From NCBI GenBank assembly GCA_000708835.1, contig DF237293.1:1-64000 (forward strand): DNA of 64,000 nucleotides. The letters run 5' to 3'. The notes under the pieces are model-generated. The model was not told where the DNA came from, did no database searches, and saw only the letters and a list, made by a program, of their open reading frames with translations. Positions 24,390 to 35,022 of this stretch are shown here, one piece after another. Origin of the DNA: Klebsormidium nitens. Lineage: Eukaryota; Streptophyta; Klebsormidiophyceae; Klebsormidiales; Klebsormidiaceae. The position numbers and the translations under genes are program-made. Position 1 is the stretch's first letter; each line of letters starts with the position of its first letter.

Positions 24390-25929
24390 GGCTGCTGTCG
24401 ATGGATGCTATAGATCTGTGACTTAAGACTGTGACACCTTGCAGGGGCTCAAATCAAATTGCCCCTTTCATAAGGCTGGTGCCAGTGGCAGCTCCTTCTA
24501 AGACTTGTGATTTGGCCCTGGCACTGGCATTGCCAGGGTGGGACATGCCATTTTCTAACGTCGTGTTTGCGCGCGAGCGCACGCGTTCAATTGAAAAATA
24601 AAGCTTTCAGAGCAAAATTGAAAATGAGATAATACCAGTATTCCTGAAACCCACCGTCGCAAAGCAGTCGGGGAATCAGCACCGATTGTTCAAAGCACTG
24701 ATCAAAGCATAGCACTGCCACTGCAAGCCCGTGAGGGCTGGAGCACCGGTCGGAAAAAGGTACCGGCGGAAGACAGTCAGCCTAGCTTGCGGCGGTGGAG
24801 CAGAGCTGATGTCAACAACCCCCTGACAATTAAGCACTCCCCCACTGCCACTGCCAGGGGACTCCAGCTGAGAAGGTTCCGGATACCGTAAACCGCCCAA
24901 AGTGGTCCGATGGGTTCCTAAACTGGACCCCTCTGGCAAAGCTAAATGGAAGTACGACGCCGAGACCAAGCTGCAACTTGATCAAAGACTGAAAGCTTAC
25001 GCTGCAGCTCAAATCCACGCTGGTTAGGTAACCCCTTTCCAGCAACCCCTAATCGAAGAAAACTAAGTTAGGGCAGGCTGTAAAGAGTTAACCTGGCACA
25101 GCTGGGCGTCCAGCAGGCCTCCCAACCTCAATATATTGCTTGAATTCCCACAGCATTTATCCAACTTATACAATCATTGAAACCCAGGAAAAACTTCGAA
25201 TTTGGCAGAGAAAATGCCAGGGTTATGCACTGAAGTGCAACCCTTCCCAGACAACCCCAATGGTTAAGCATAGGTACTCATTTGACCTTCTCACTGACCA
25301 GTGCCAAAGTTGCCCCGGGTCTACCCGGTAGACGGCGCTTTTGTTATCTTGACCAGTCTGCAATGTAGGCGGGTCCACTTTAGGACGCCTACCAAAATAC
25401 AAAACTTGATCCGTTGGTCGGGCGCCCAACCTGGTTTTGCTAACCATCCACTTTTCCGCACCCAACCAACTAATAAACCACTCACATTGGCATGTAGCCT
25501 ACGCTTTTCTCTCTCATTTGCAAAAAACAGAACGAGAAACGGCCAATTTTGGACCATTTTAGCGCCTGCACCAGATGTGCAAAATACAGAGGGGTCCAGT
25601 TATGGGTCTGCTACGGTAGCCTCGAACTGCCAGTGCGGAGCGCTCTTCGTGGGACTCGTCTTGGCATCAAGCTCATGAAAGAGAAGCTCGCAGGGCTGCC
25701 GCCACCAACCAGTAAACTGGCAGTGGAGGGCACTCGAAAGGAGCCATGTTGACGCAGCGGAAAGAATTGGAGCGCTACAAATTGTGGATCCGCCACTTTC
25801 GTCCGGTTAATGTACCTTATATTGGGTGGTACTAGATATACAACAAGCTCGTTGTTCCAACAAGAAAGGCGAGTTAAAACAGCAGGCACCTGATAGCTCT
25901 CAGCTCAGTAACCAAAATCAAGAAGCCTT
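24390..25929. other. Intergenic, no gene recognised
   Basis: This sits between the starts of two divergent genes, so it should hold their promoters. Short words such as CACTGCCACTGCCAGGGG and CAGTGGCAG recur around 24480-24860, which may be remnants of an old repeat. I could not define ends or inverted termini. No exon is supported. Confidence 0.4.
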
Positions 25930-26736
25930 ATGGCAGAGGCCGTCAGCATTACAGGGGCGATCAATGCAAGTACAACAGACACTTTAAGGAATGCCAGCAA
26001 CGCGACCAGCGGTATGCTCAACAGGACACGGCCGAGCTATATGCAAGATGCTGTTACGTGCTATAGTCTGCCCTATGGATGGGCAGGCTTCATCTCGCAT
26101 GTTGCATTGTACCTCTCTATATGGGCCAATGCCAGAAGGCAAGCAAAAGACCCAAAGAAAGGAAGGACATGGGGTACATACATGACAGTAGTGGGAATGG
26201 TGAGCAACATTGGTAGTACAATATGGGGTAGCCTGACATGTTCAACGCCGTGGATGCTGGTACTTGTAGCGGTATCAATCGCCGGTCTTGACCTCACCGC
26301 CTCTCTTTATGCTTTGAGTCGTTGGTGGAGTATAAGCTTTATGGGCACCAAAGGGACATCGAAGAATTTTTTCTACGCCTTCTCGTATTACTTGATTTTT
26401 GTGATAATAGGGACAATTGGAGCTGGTCGCATACATGCTGACTTTTGGGAGCATAGTTCGCTTGTGGACTACATAGTCCTTCCCTTCTTTATCTACTTGG
26501 TCATATGGATATACATTTGTTCTTTTTGTGCACTGGGTGCTGTGGGTGCTGGTGCGGCACTCGTCCAAGTCGTTATGTTTCTTGCTGGCTTTCTACATGT
26601 TTTCCTACTTGATTGGATTATTGCGGGCGCCATGGGCCGCATCTCAGGACTACCAGACCGCCGCGTTGACGCGGCTTTATATTGGATTCTACTCATAGCA
26701 AGGAGACTAGTCTGCATTGGATTGGTGCTCTTTTAA
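25930..26736 (+). CDS. Intronless seven-helix membrane protein, unknown function
   Basis: A single open frame of 268 residues from ATG to TAA. The first 40 residues are polar and Ser/Thr/Asn-rich with four N-glycosylation sequons (Asn12, Asn22, Asn25, Asn31), so this end probably faces the lumen or outside. About seven hydrophobic helices follow, the first carrying the motif CYSLPYGWAGFISH. I recall a similar PYGW-GFISH pattern in uncharacterised fungal membrane proteins, so transfer from a fungus is possible; this rests on memory and needs a search. Absence of introns, in a window where most genes are split, fits late arrival or retrotransposition. The neighbours (a biotin enzyme and a peptidase) give no functional clue. 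Confidence 0.7.
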   Translation: MAEAVSITGAINASTTDTLRNASNATSGMLNRTRPSYMQDAVTCYSLPYGWAGFISHVALYLSIWANARRQAKDPKKGRTWGTYMTVVGMVSNIGSTIWGSLTCSTPWMLVLVAVSIAGLDLTASLYALSRWWSISFMGTKGTSKNFFYAFSYYLIFVIIGTIGAGRIHADFWEHSSLVDYIVLPFFIYLVIWIYICSFCALGAVGAGAALVQVVMFLAGFLHVFLLDWIIAGAMGRISGLPDRRVDAALYWILLIARRLVCIGLVLF

Positions 26737-27057
26737 TGTAGGCTAGTATTTCCTGTATCTGTCACCAAGAACTGTCTAATACGGCACAGCCTTGCTCTTT
26801 GGAAGCGCCTGACTCTTCCCAACAGACCGCCTCTTCCGAATTCGAGATGTCCATCTATTCAAGAAGGCGGCTCGTTCAAGGCAACAGGTAGAATTGCTCA
26901 AATTCCAGTGGGCCAAGCTCATTTGGGCCAAGTTCGCATACATTGTTACATGACCAGGAATCTTTCTACCTTATAAAGAATAATACAAAGGTAACTTTCT
27001 TGGCAAAATACCGTCTTACTAGATTCCAAAGGAAAAATCTAGAGATTTTTGGTCTTG
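26737..27057. other. Short gap before the tRNA relic
   Basis: This is the 3' flank of the membrane protein gene. No gene, repeat or strong signal is seen. Confidence 0.4.
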
Positions 27058-27127
27058 TGACTAGTTCAATTGGTTAGAGCACCGCCCTGCAAGGCGGATG
27101 TTGCGGGGTCGAATCCCGTCAGTCCCG
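27058..27127 (+). pseudogene. Decayed organelle/cyanobacterial-type tRNA-Asp (GUC)
   Basis: The stretch matches plastid-type trnD-GUC closely: D arm AGTTCAATTGGTTAGAGCAC, an anticodon stem CCGCC/GGCGG, a T arm GCGGG-GTCGAAT-CCCGT and an acceptor end CAGTCCCG. Two changes should kill it. The anticodon loop reads CTGCAA instead of CTGTCAA, one base short, so GUC is lost. The 5' acceptor strand (GTGACT) is short and mispairs with CAGTCCC. It may be a nuclear insert of organelle DNA, although flanking sequence does not obviously resemble plastid sequence. A naive scan could call it tRNA-Cys or tRNA-Ala. Confidence 0.65.
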
Positions 27128-28676
27128 TTCTGTTTTTATTAGTAACTCCAGTGTTTGTAGTATGTACTTCCATTTAGATTCTCAAATCTGTGGCAATGTG
27201 AGTCGGACCGTATGAGCGCATTTTCACCAACATGGATGTCGCAGCTCCGAAATGAGAGGGGCAGCTGTCCACCTTTTAGACCCTTGTGCACTATGCTATT
27301 AGTGTCTCATGTTTCGGTTCTGAAGGGCATCGTTATAAGATTCATGATTATACCTATACAGTGCACCAACAGCTCTTAAAATATCGTCTAGCTGGTACAG
27401 CCGCAGGTATGATTCCAACTTCCTTTACAGCAACTTGCGGACTGAGGGAGTCACTGAATTGTGATTATCTTCACTTTCAGAAAAGGTTCCGGCTGGCTTC
27501 CGGTTCTTGCAGCCCACGTCATAGAACCCTGCGCTCCATCATGAGTGTTGCGCACAGATCATAAAACGGACGTTACAAACCTTACTGTTAGTACTAGGTT
27601 CGTTGCATCATGTGATTTTGATCGAAAAGCATGCAAGTTGCATGTTGAGTACGATGCACCGCGTCCTGCCGCAGTATACGCTGGCAGTCTTTCGAATGAA
27701 CATTGTGCAATCAATCCAAGCCTCCGGACTTATAAGCGTTAATTGCAAGATGAGGATCTGACAGGAACCCCTCGTGCCTCAGACTTCAACAAGAAGGCCG
27801 GCCCGGCCCAATGACAATCCACCTCTACATCTCGATCTGTTGCATTGAGCTCATTGAAGAAATGCACTTGCAAACTTGCTCCAGATTAGTGAGTAGAAAA
27901 GAAAACCCTACAGTGCAATACAAAGTGCAGCTTTGCATTGAACTCAGTTCGAGTGTGATGTAAAGTGAGTTGCATAAGTAAGCACGGCCTCAAATCACAT
28001 AATTTACCGTTGACTGAATCCTGCCAATCGTTGGCAAGGTCACTTCATTGAAAGCCCACTGTGGGGCGCACGCTGACGGGCGCCGTTTCAGTGTCACTAC
28101 GTTCCCACCTCGTCTGATCCAACGTTCAATATGTACAAATGTTACCAGCAGCCTCAATCCCGCTGATCGACAACATATGGGGCTGAGGTTGCGTGCATCG
28201 CCAACTAATGCTCTTACTCAGTTTACCTTCTCCTTTCAATTATCACCTTGCAGCAACGTCGACGACCTGAACAGCAAACTTTAACCTCTTGCAGGTCACT
28301 TTGCAAATGCACGTTACACACTTACGCAACTCCAATATGTCCAGTCGAAGGCGGCTAACCAACCCACTGAAACACCGGAATCAAAAGGCCGCCGCCGCCC
28401 GTGCATGATCAGCAACTCAATCAAGAATCTATTCTGTCCAAATCCAATCTTTATGGAACGCTTTTGAAAATTCGCAGCCCGTTGGTCAGACGGCCCTCGA
28501 ACGCGTCTTCTCCTATCCAATTCGGACTGGTACATTTGGACACTTACAAACCCAGATGATCAGTGTGACAGCTAACAGTTTCGTGACAGTGTTCGTTGCG
28601 GAGTATCGTAGGTGGAACCTTCTCCGGATGCCACGTGGCCCCCTCGGATGCAATGCGTCTGTTTCGCTTCGCCCCT
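27128..28676. other. Intergenic, nothing recognised
   Basis: This is the gap between the tRNA relic and the 3' end of the M48 gene. Only short open frames without splice support are present. The right part is likely 3' UTR of the M48 gene. Confidence 0.4.
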
Positions 28677-31600
28677 CTATCGCAGCACTGGCGTCGTCCT
28701 TCCGGGGGATCCCCCGACGCTGGCAGCTGCGGTCGAGACGGCGCCCATCAGCAACTGATACTGCTTCCCCCGGGACCACTCGTCGATTTCCCGGGCTCTC
28801 AACACTGGCAGGGGGTGGGACAGCTGTCGGGTTTGGGCGTTCCTGCAGGAAGCGAAGGTGAGATGTGAGTCAGAGGTTGACGTACGAGAATACTTGTGGT
28901 CGAGAAAGCATAGCCTGCTCAATGCTCGCTGCCGATTCGGACTTCATCTTTGCTCTCCAACTAGAGCGCAAACCCGCTCGAGAGCATCTCTTGACGTGCT
29001 TTCCAACTTGGATATGCTCGTCTGCACTTCCTTCCATGTCTCCCTTTTTACTATTCCTCCCATTCCTTCGTCCCAAATGAATATAACCAGCCACCTCGAT
29101 GAAGTGACAGGGCTCTCCAGGTTTGGCTGTGCCAGTGAACACGGGGCTTGAGAGCGAATTTACGCAGGTCCGCGTAACACAGCGCATAAAAACGGACTGA
29201 AGCGGAGACGCCCACACAGCCTCTTTGGGCAACTGGCTCCTTGGGTCAAGGAAGCGGAAAAGAATTCTCGTCAACAGGCGCACTTGGAGGGGGGAGCAGG
29301 TAGCACATTCGAACTATGAGAACGAAAATGTATCCGCCGAAAGTCGTAGGCGGAAAGGGATCGCGTTCTTGAGCCCTAGTCTCATAAGCCCGAGTCGCTT
29401 CAGCGCCCCCCTCTTGCTGACCCAACCTTTGAGCAACATACCAAGCCAGGAATGAAGTAACAAAGGACAAGTGGGACGCAGAAAGCGGTCTTCCTTGCTC
29501 TTTGGATATTTTACACATTGATTCCAAGAGTTTCTTCTCTGATTTCGAGAATTTCAGGGGTTTTATTCGAAAGAAGCTCACCTCAGGTACCACCCAAACG
29601 GGCTGTTGCTCGCCTCGTCGTACGAGCGGGCTTGGTTGAGAAATGAGTCGACGTTCAAGTCGTCCGCAAGCGACGGGCACCCCCCCGCCAGCTTCATAAG
29701 CACCGAAACAACCACCTTCGGATCCTGCACGGTTCGAAGCAAGGAGTCAGAAGGGACGGGTGGGAGTTGCTCAGAATGACGGTAGCTTTGCTGTGCTCTG
29801 GGCGCTCGGAAGTGTGGCAAGATTGGCGGAAACGTTCCGTTGATGGACAGCTGTACCGAACCAACTTCCTTGATTCGTGCAAGATAAAAACCGGCAGAAT
29901 CTGATATAATAAAAGCTTTTCGCGATTTGATGTGAGCCCATCTGAACCGAGCGTCCAAAAGCAAGAGGAGATCGCTCGATGCGCTTTCTCGAACAACTTC
30001 AGCAGCGAAAGGACTACTTTTGGGACCTTATCAGGAACATATCTAGGGGAATGGAGGATTGGCTTGTATACTTGCGGGGCCTCGAAGTAAGTTGTGTGAC
30101 TACGGGCCGTCTAGAGGCGTCAGACAGACGGATTCATGACTGCCACGTTTATCAGCACCGAAAGAAACGCCTCAGTTCAAATGTTAGGATGGGAAGTGGC
30201 GGGACAGAGAAGTTGCGAACTACTCCCGCACGTATCTGACCGCCTATCTTTCGAACGTCGACAGAAAATAACGCCTTTTATAGTTCTGCTCAAATGACGG
30301 GGTTTCGGCAAAGAGCCAAGATAAATGGAGCGAATCAATCTACATAAATGGAGCGAATCAATCTACGCTCAAGAAGATTCGCTTCGAGGACGAATCTACG
30401 GCCGTCTGAAAGAAAGACGGCTGATTCGCGGGGCTCAAAAGGCAGGACGTCACGATGATAGGAAGTGCTCAAAAGTGTGTATACCGTAGCTCTCGCAATG
30501 GTAGTAAGATAAAGGACAGGGGCGTAGTGAAGGAAGCTACAAACTCTCAAAACGTGAGATTTGACGGTGAGCAAGGAACAGCTTTGCGAAGCGCACATCA
30601 TTTTCGCCAGTTTCCCCTCACCAAAGTTCCATCATTTTTCATCTGCTGTGAGTTCCACAGCCAGCCCAGAAACGCTGCTACGAGCGGGTGCTTTGCGCTC
30701 AAAGAACCATCGAATGGGGAAAGGGCACGTGGCAATCACCTGTGCCACGAGAAGCGCCGCCCGGTCGCACGTGAGCTCCGCAGCGCGCAGCCAGCGCATG
30801 AGCTTGTCCTCTAGGTTAGCCGCAATGAATCGGCCCAAACCTGCAATAAACACAAACGTGCTTTTTTAAGCTAAGTATGTCGGACAGGCTCAGGGGACCC
30901 AACAATCGCAATGCAAAATGATGATTGGAAGGGAGGAGGGGCCCAGAGCGGATCATTCCCGGTGCGGAGTGCAATCAGCCAAAAGTTGAGCACTCCGATC
31001 CGTCACGACTAGAGCTCGACTCAAGTCAATAAGCAAGGAGGGACTTGAGATGCGTCCTCGGAAACATATAAAAGTGGTCGAAGAACAGAAGGACAATCAA
31101 AGCGGATGATCAAGAGGTGGCTGACCTGGGAGCGACCCCGCTGACATCGCGAGGACGTTTGCAAACGTCAGCCAGACCCCGTGGTCGCATTTCAAGTGGC
31201 CCATCTCGTGCGCCAGCACCGCTTGCAACTCCGCTGGCGTCAGCAACTCGACCAAACTCGTGTGAACGACGATAAACGGTTTCCGGCCCGCGATCGCGAG
31301 CGTGTATGCGTTCGGGGTCGGGTTTTGGCGAATGTAAAGGTCGGGTGCGTCCATGTCGAGAATGTCAGCGGCCTCAGTTAGGAGTTTGTAGACCCGGGTT
31401 AACTGCAGATCGGAAATGGATCGAATTGGCTTGACCAGGGGTTGGAGTAAAGGCTTGAACGCAGCAGCCTCGATTTGGCAGTGGTTGAAAACCCAAATAA
31501 AGCAGCGGAACCCTCAAGTCTTATAAAGCGTTATTGCTATTTCAAGAGGACGGAACCTCCTGGGATAGAAAGTTGTGACTTAAAAAGAAAGCGAAGGCCC

Positions 31601-33336
31601 CCCAGGAGTCAAAGGAGCAAGCAACGTGCCAAAAACTTCAACTTGCAGCTTGAAGAAGCCAGGTTGGCTGCGAGTACTGAGGACGACTTGGAAAAGAAAG
31701 AAAGCTGCGTGTACAGCTTTATCAATAGTATTACATTCGTTTGAACCCTCCGTCAAATAATTGCAAAAACCGAATGTCCGAATCTTGCCAAAAACTCGAA
31801 TCGTATAGAAGGCAGTTGCACTTGCTTTTGCACGCTCACGAGGAACCAATTGCTGCTGCGCTCTGACAAGACAAGAATCACCCGAATGTTCAGCCTCCCA
31901 AGATCCATACGAGTGGCCAACTTTTCAGACCTCTATAAAGGAAACCCACTCAATGTTTGTCCGGCACACAAGATGAAACCAAATTATGCCAACCAGTTGC
32001 AAAGTAGAGACCGAAAAATGCAATGATATCGTGCATTGAAGGAATGGACTTAATGAATTCAGCAGTCAGGGGCACATACCTGGTGCTCCCCAACCCGCAC
32101 CGACGTGGCGATATTTTCGAGGAGTAGCACTTGCTCCGCCACAGGACTAAAGAGCATCTTTGCAATCTCCTGTATCCCAGGAAAAGCGCGGAGGATCGCC
32201 GTGTTCTGCAGGCACGGGGGGGGCAATGGATAGAGAAGACTGAGATCGCGATTACACTTCATTGAGAAGGCTTGGTAGACGAATTTCCTAGTCTTTTCAT
32301 AGAATCTCCTGCATAGGATCTCCTGTTCTATGTGTGGGGACAGATTTGGTACATTCACTGTTCACAGACTCAAAGCAGAAAGTTGGAATCACTGATTTTG
32401 ACAAGAAGACCTGGAGTCCAAGTCTCCCAAAACTAGCCACAAATCGCTATCCAGCATTTTGTTGAAATGCATAAGCAGAGAGTATGAATAAGTTCTTACT
32501 ACTGGAGTTCTTATGAGTTCTTAAACCTAGTGGACAACTGAACAAGCTTAGGAGGGCGCTGAACATCTGACAGCCCATTAAACTGGCATTCAGTTAATAT
32601 ATCAAAAGAAGCACCACCTCGTGGGCTTGCGAGCCGGTAAATCTGCTAAATGAAGTCCCACAAGCATCGCTTCAGGGCGGAAGGCATAAAGCGGCAGACT
32701 CCGTCAATCCAGGACAGCTCACATCTCAGATTTTCTAGAGGGGCACACCATAGCTCTGCTGACATAAGAGACTGAAAAAAGCTCAGCCAAACAGGAAGCG
32801 ACGATCTGAGCCTAATTCAACCCGTTCATTAAGTTGTCCAAGCTGTACATAATCCCTACCTGTCTATCCAATGGATGCTGGAACTCCGCTGCTTTCAATC
32901 CCTTGAATATCCGTGGCTGCTGTTCTGTGCGAGCACCACTGCTTTGATTCAGGTTCAGAGGCGCCTCATCAAGCACTGAGGCTGAAGCAGTAATCCTACG
33001 GGCTTGCCGTTGAGTCGGTTGCAAAGTCCTAGCTGGCGAGCTACCCCTTGGATCAAAATCAAAACCACTTCCGTAGAAACAGCCTCGTCCCATACTATTG
33101 CAGCTTACATCAGTGTGACTACTTGAGAATTTTGAGGTCAGATTCTGAACTTGTTTCAAAAAGGTCTGCTGGTCGTATCCTGAACACCTGATGCTTGGCC
33201 AACTGCTGAATACCTGACCATGATTCACATCATGTTGCTGTGTACCGCTTGTAGAAGCACGTGCACTATTTGCGGCCGCAAGGGGAGACTGGAGGGCCCG
33301 CATCTTTGCAGCCTGAAAGGCTGCGACCGGCGTCAT
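28677..33336 (-). CDS. M48-family zinc metallopeptidase, plastid type (At3g27110-like)
   Basis: Six exons in transcript order: 32860-33336, 32080-32205, 31126-31402, 30740-30840, 29582-29724, 28677-28842. Phases agree; 1290 nt give 429 residues. The zinc site is HEMGH at 266-270, with the third ligand Glu315 in the ELTCDRAALL motif. Conserved family blocks include FQHPLDRQ at the end of exon 1, YIRQNPTPNAYTLAI before the zinc site and SHPLPVLRAREIDEW near the end. Exon 1 (about 159 residues) is Ser/Ala/Arg-rich, poorly conserved and reads like a chloroplast transit peptide plus linker, as in the Arabidopsis homologue. I chose ATG 33336 because it is the first ATG in the open frame. It probably acts in membrane-protein quality control in the plastid; the substrate is unknown. 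Introns reach about 1.3 kb. Confidence 0.92.
30321..30366. repeat. Perfect 23-base tandem duplication
   Basis: Two identical adjacent copies of a 23-base unit beginning ATAAATGGAGCGAATCAATC lie in the intron 29725-30739 of the M48 gene. The perfect identity suggests a recent slippage event. No function is evident. Confidence 0.9.
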
Positions 33337-35022
33337 TTTATAGGGATTGACAACTCCAGTAATCGCCAAAGCTCTACGAGCAACAAGAAGGGGCTTGCAA
33401 CAAACTGCAGCACAGCTCAACCACACGTACCCCACAACGATCAACCGCTTGCAAACGGGGGCAATGCTTTTAATTTACTACTATTAGGACTCGAGCGAAT
33501 TGCTCTCTAAAATACTTTTGGGTTCTACTAGTAGGTATATCGGATTGCAGGGGTTGGACAAAGCATGAAGGAGACTGGTGAAAAGCACACACCGTTTTGC
33601 TGCTTGCAACTTGCAAGAGGTCTGAGCTGCGGTCGAAGAACAATGACGTCGATGGCGCGGCTTGCTTCGGTAAAGGTCAGCCAGGTGACGTACTGCCGGG
33701 ATCACGCCGCTTTTTGCCGACCCGGCACGTATCAGCCGTTGCTCGGCCTCCCTTTCGCCGTTCCTGTCAACGATGCGTGGTAACGGTAAAACACAATCAG
33801 TCGACGGTCGAGAGCGCGCCACGCTATTTTGTCTGACGGCCACGATGCAAAGACTCTAAGACCGTACTTTGCGGAGGAAGCAAGCACGTGCATAACGTGC
33901 ACCTCGGACCTCCGACTCGGACTCGGACTCGGAGATCGCCTCACTCCCGACAGGCACTGTTGGCATTGCACTGTTGCACTGTTGCAGTGCAGAACTGAGA
34001 ACGCAGTCGACCTTTCCATGTCCTGCGCCTTGCTCTATCCTACCTCTAATCGTGGATGATGTGGTATGTACCAGCCTGGCCCCGTTGACCGAGCACTGCC
34101 AAAGAGAGAAAGATGGCCGCGATCCAGGGAGCTAGCAATGCGGTACACGCTGATTATGAACGTGCTGGAAGAAGATAGCAGTTGAGCGGCACCCATTATG
34201 CATGCACAGCAGCCGAAAAAGGTGGGAGAGATATAGGCAGACAGAAAGGGCCGCAGCAGAGTGAATGACGCTGCGAGAGGGCAGAAGAATGTGGCACGCA
34301 GCGTGCGCGCCAGCTTAGTGTGATCAATGAGGCGAGTGCGAGAGAAGCTGGGGAGCAAGCTCAGTGGTGATAGTGAGCTGAGAAAGGTGCCAGCTTTGAT
34401 GCAGTAGAGGTGGTTAAGCTCTGTTGAAAGTGGTGGATATGAAACAGTTCACAGAGACGCAGCAGTTCTGCTGCAATGTGACGGGCTGTCCCATGGACCC
34501 AGAAAACAGCTGAGTTGGGCTTTGAACATGGTGTCAAGGTGCAAGCTTGGAAACAGCAGTTGGCAGATGACACCATTGTTTGGAGCTGCCGCGGTTGATC
34601 ACCTTGGGGTTGAATAGTGTTGGAGCTGACAACATCAGGAGAGAAGGCAGAAAGCTGACAGCTCATTCAAAAACATGACAGCTTATCTGAAAATAGGGCA
34701 CTGTGTTTGTTCAGGAGCTAGTGTTTGCGATCAGCGAGACCCACAAGCGTTTGTGCAACTCTTCCGTGCGTTCGCTTCAGACAAGGCATCCCCTCTTTGA
34801 GGGGAAGCAAGTTTAGAGAGTGGGCAACGAGCTGTGACGTGTTTCATCACACGCCGCCTCCTCCAGTTGAACAAACACAGGGGCTGTTTGAGCGGAAAAG
34901 AGATCCAGCGACAGCGGAAGGAGGGGGGTGGATCATCACCGAGTATCAGGGAGGGGCCAGAGTAGTGAAAGTGGGAAACAATCTGCACTGCGAAAAGAGG
35001 GAGGGGGGAATTTGGTGCAAGC
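33337..35022. other. Divergent intergenic region, no gene recognised
   Basis: This lies between the start of the M48 gene and the start of the rhodopsin gene and should hold both promoters. A short hexamer run (GACTCG three times) lies at about 33906-33928. No exon with good splice sites is seen. Light-responsive control of the rhodopsin gene would act from here, but I cannot point to a specific element. Confidence 0.4.

Noticed and set aside
24420-25060. Possible transposon with CAGGGG-type ends
   Set aside because: Words such as CAGGGG and CACTGCCA recur, but I could not find paired inverted termini or a target duplication.
27058-27127. Functional tRNA-Cys(GCA) or tRNA-Ala(UGC)
   Set aside because: The anticodon stem leaves a six-base loop and the acceptor strands mispair, while similarity to tRNA-Asp(GUC) of organelle type is much better.
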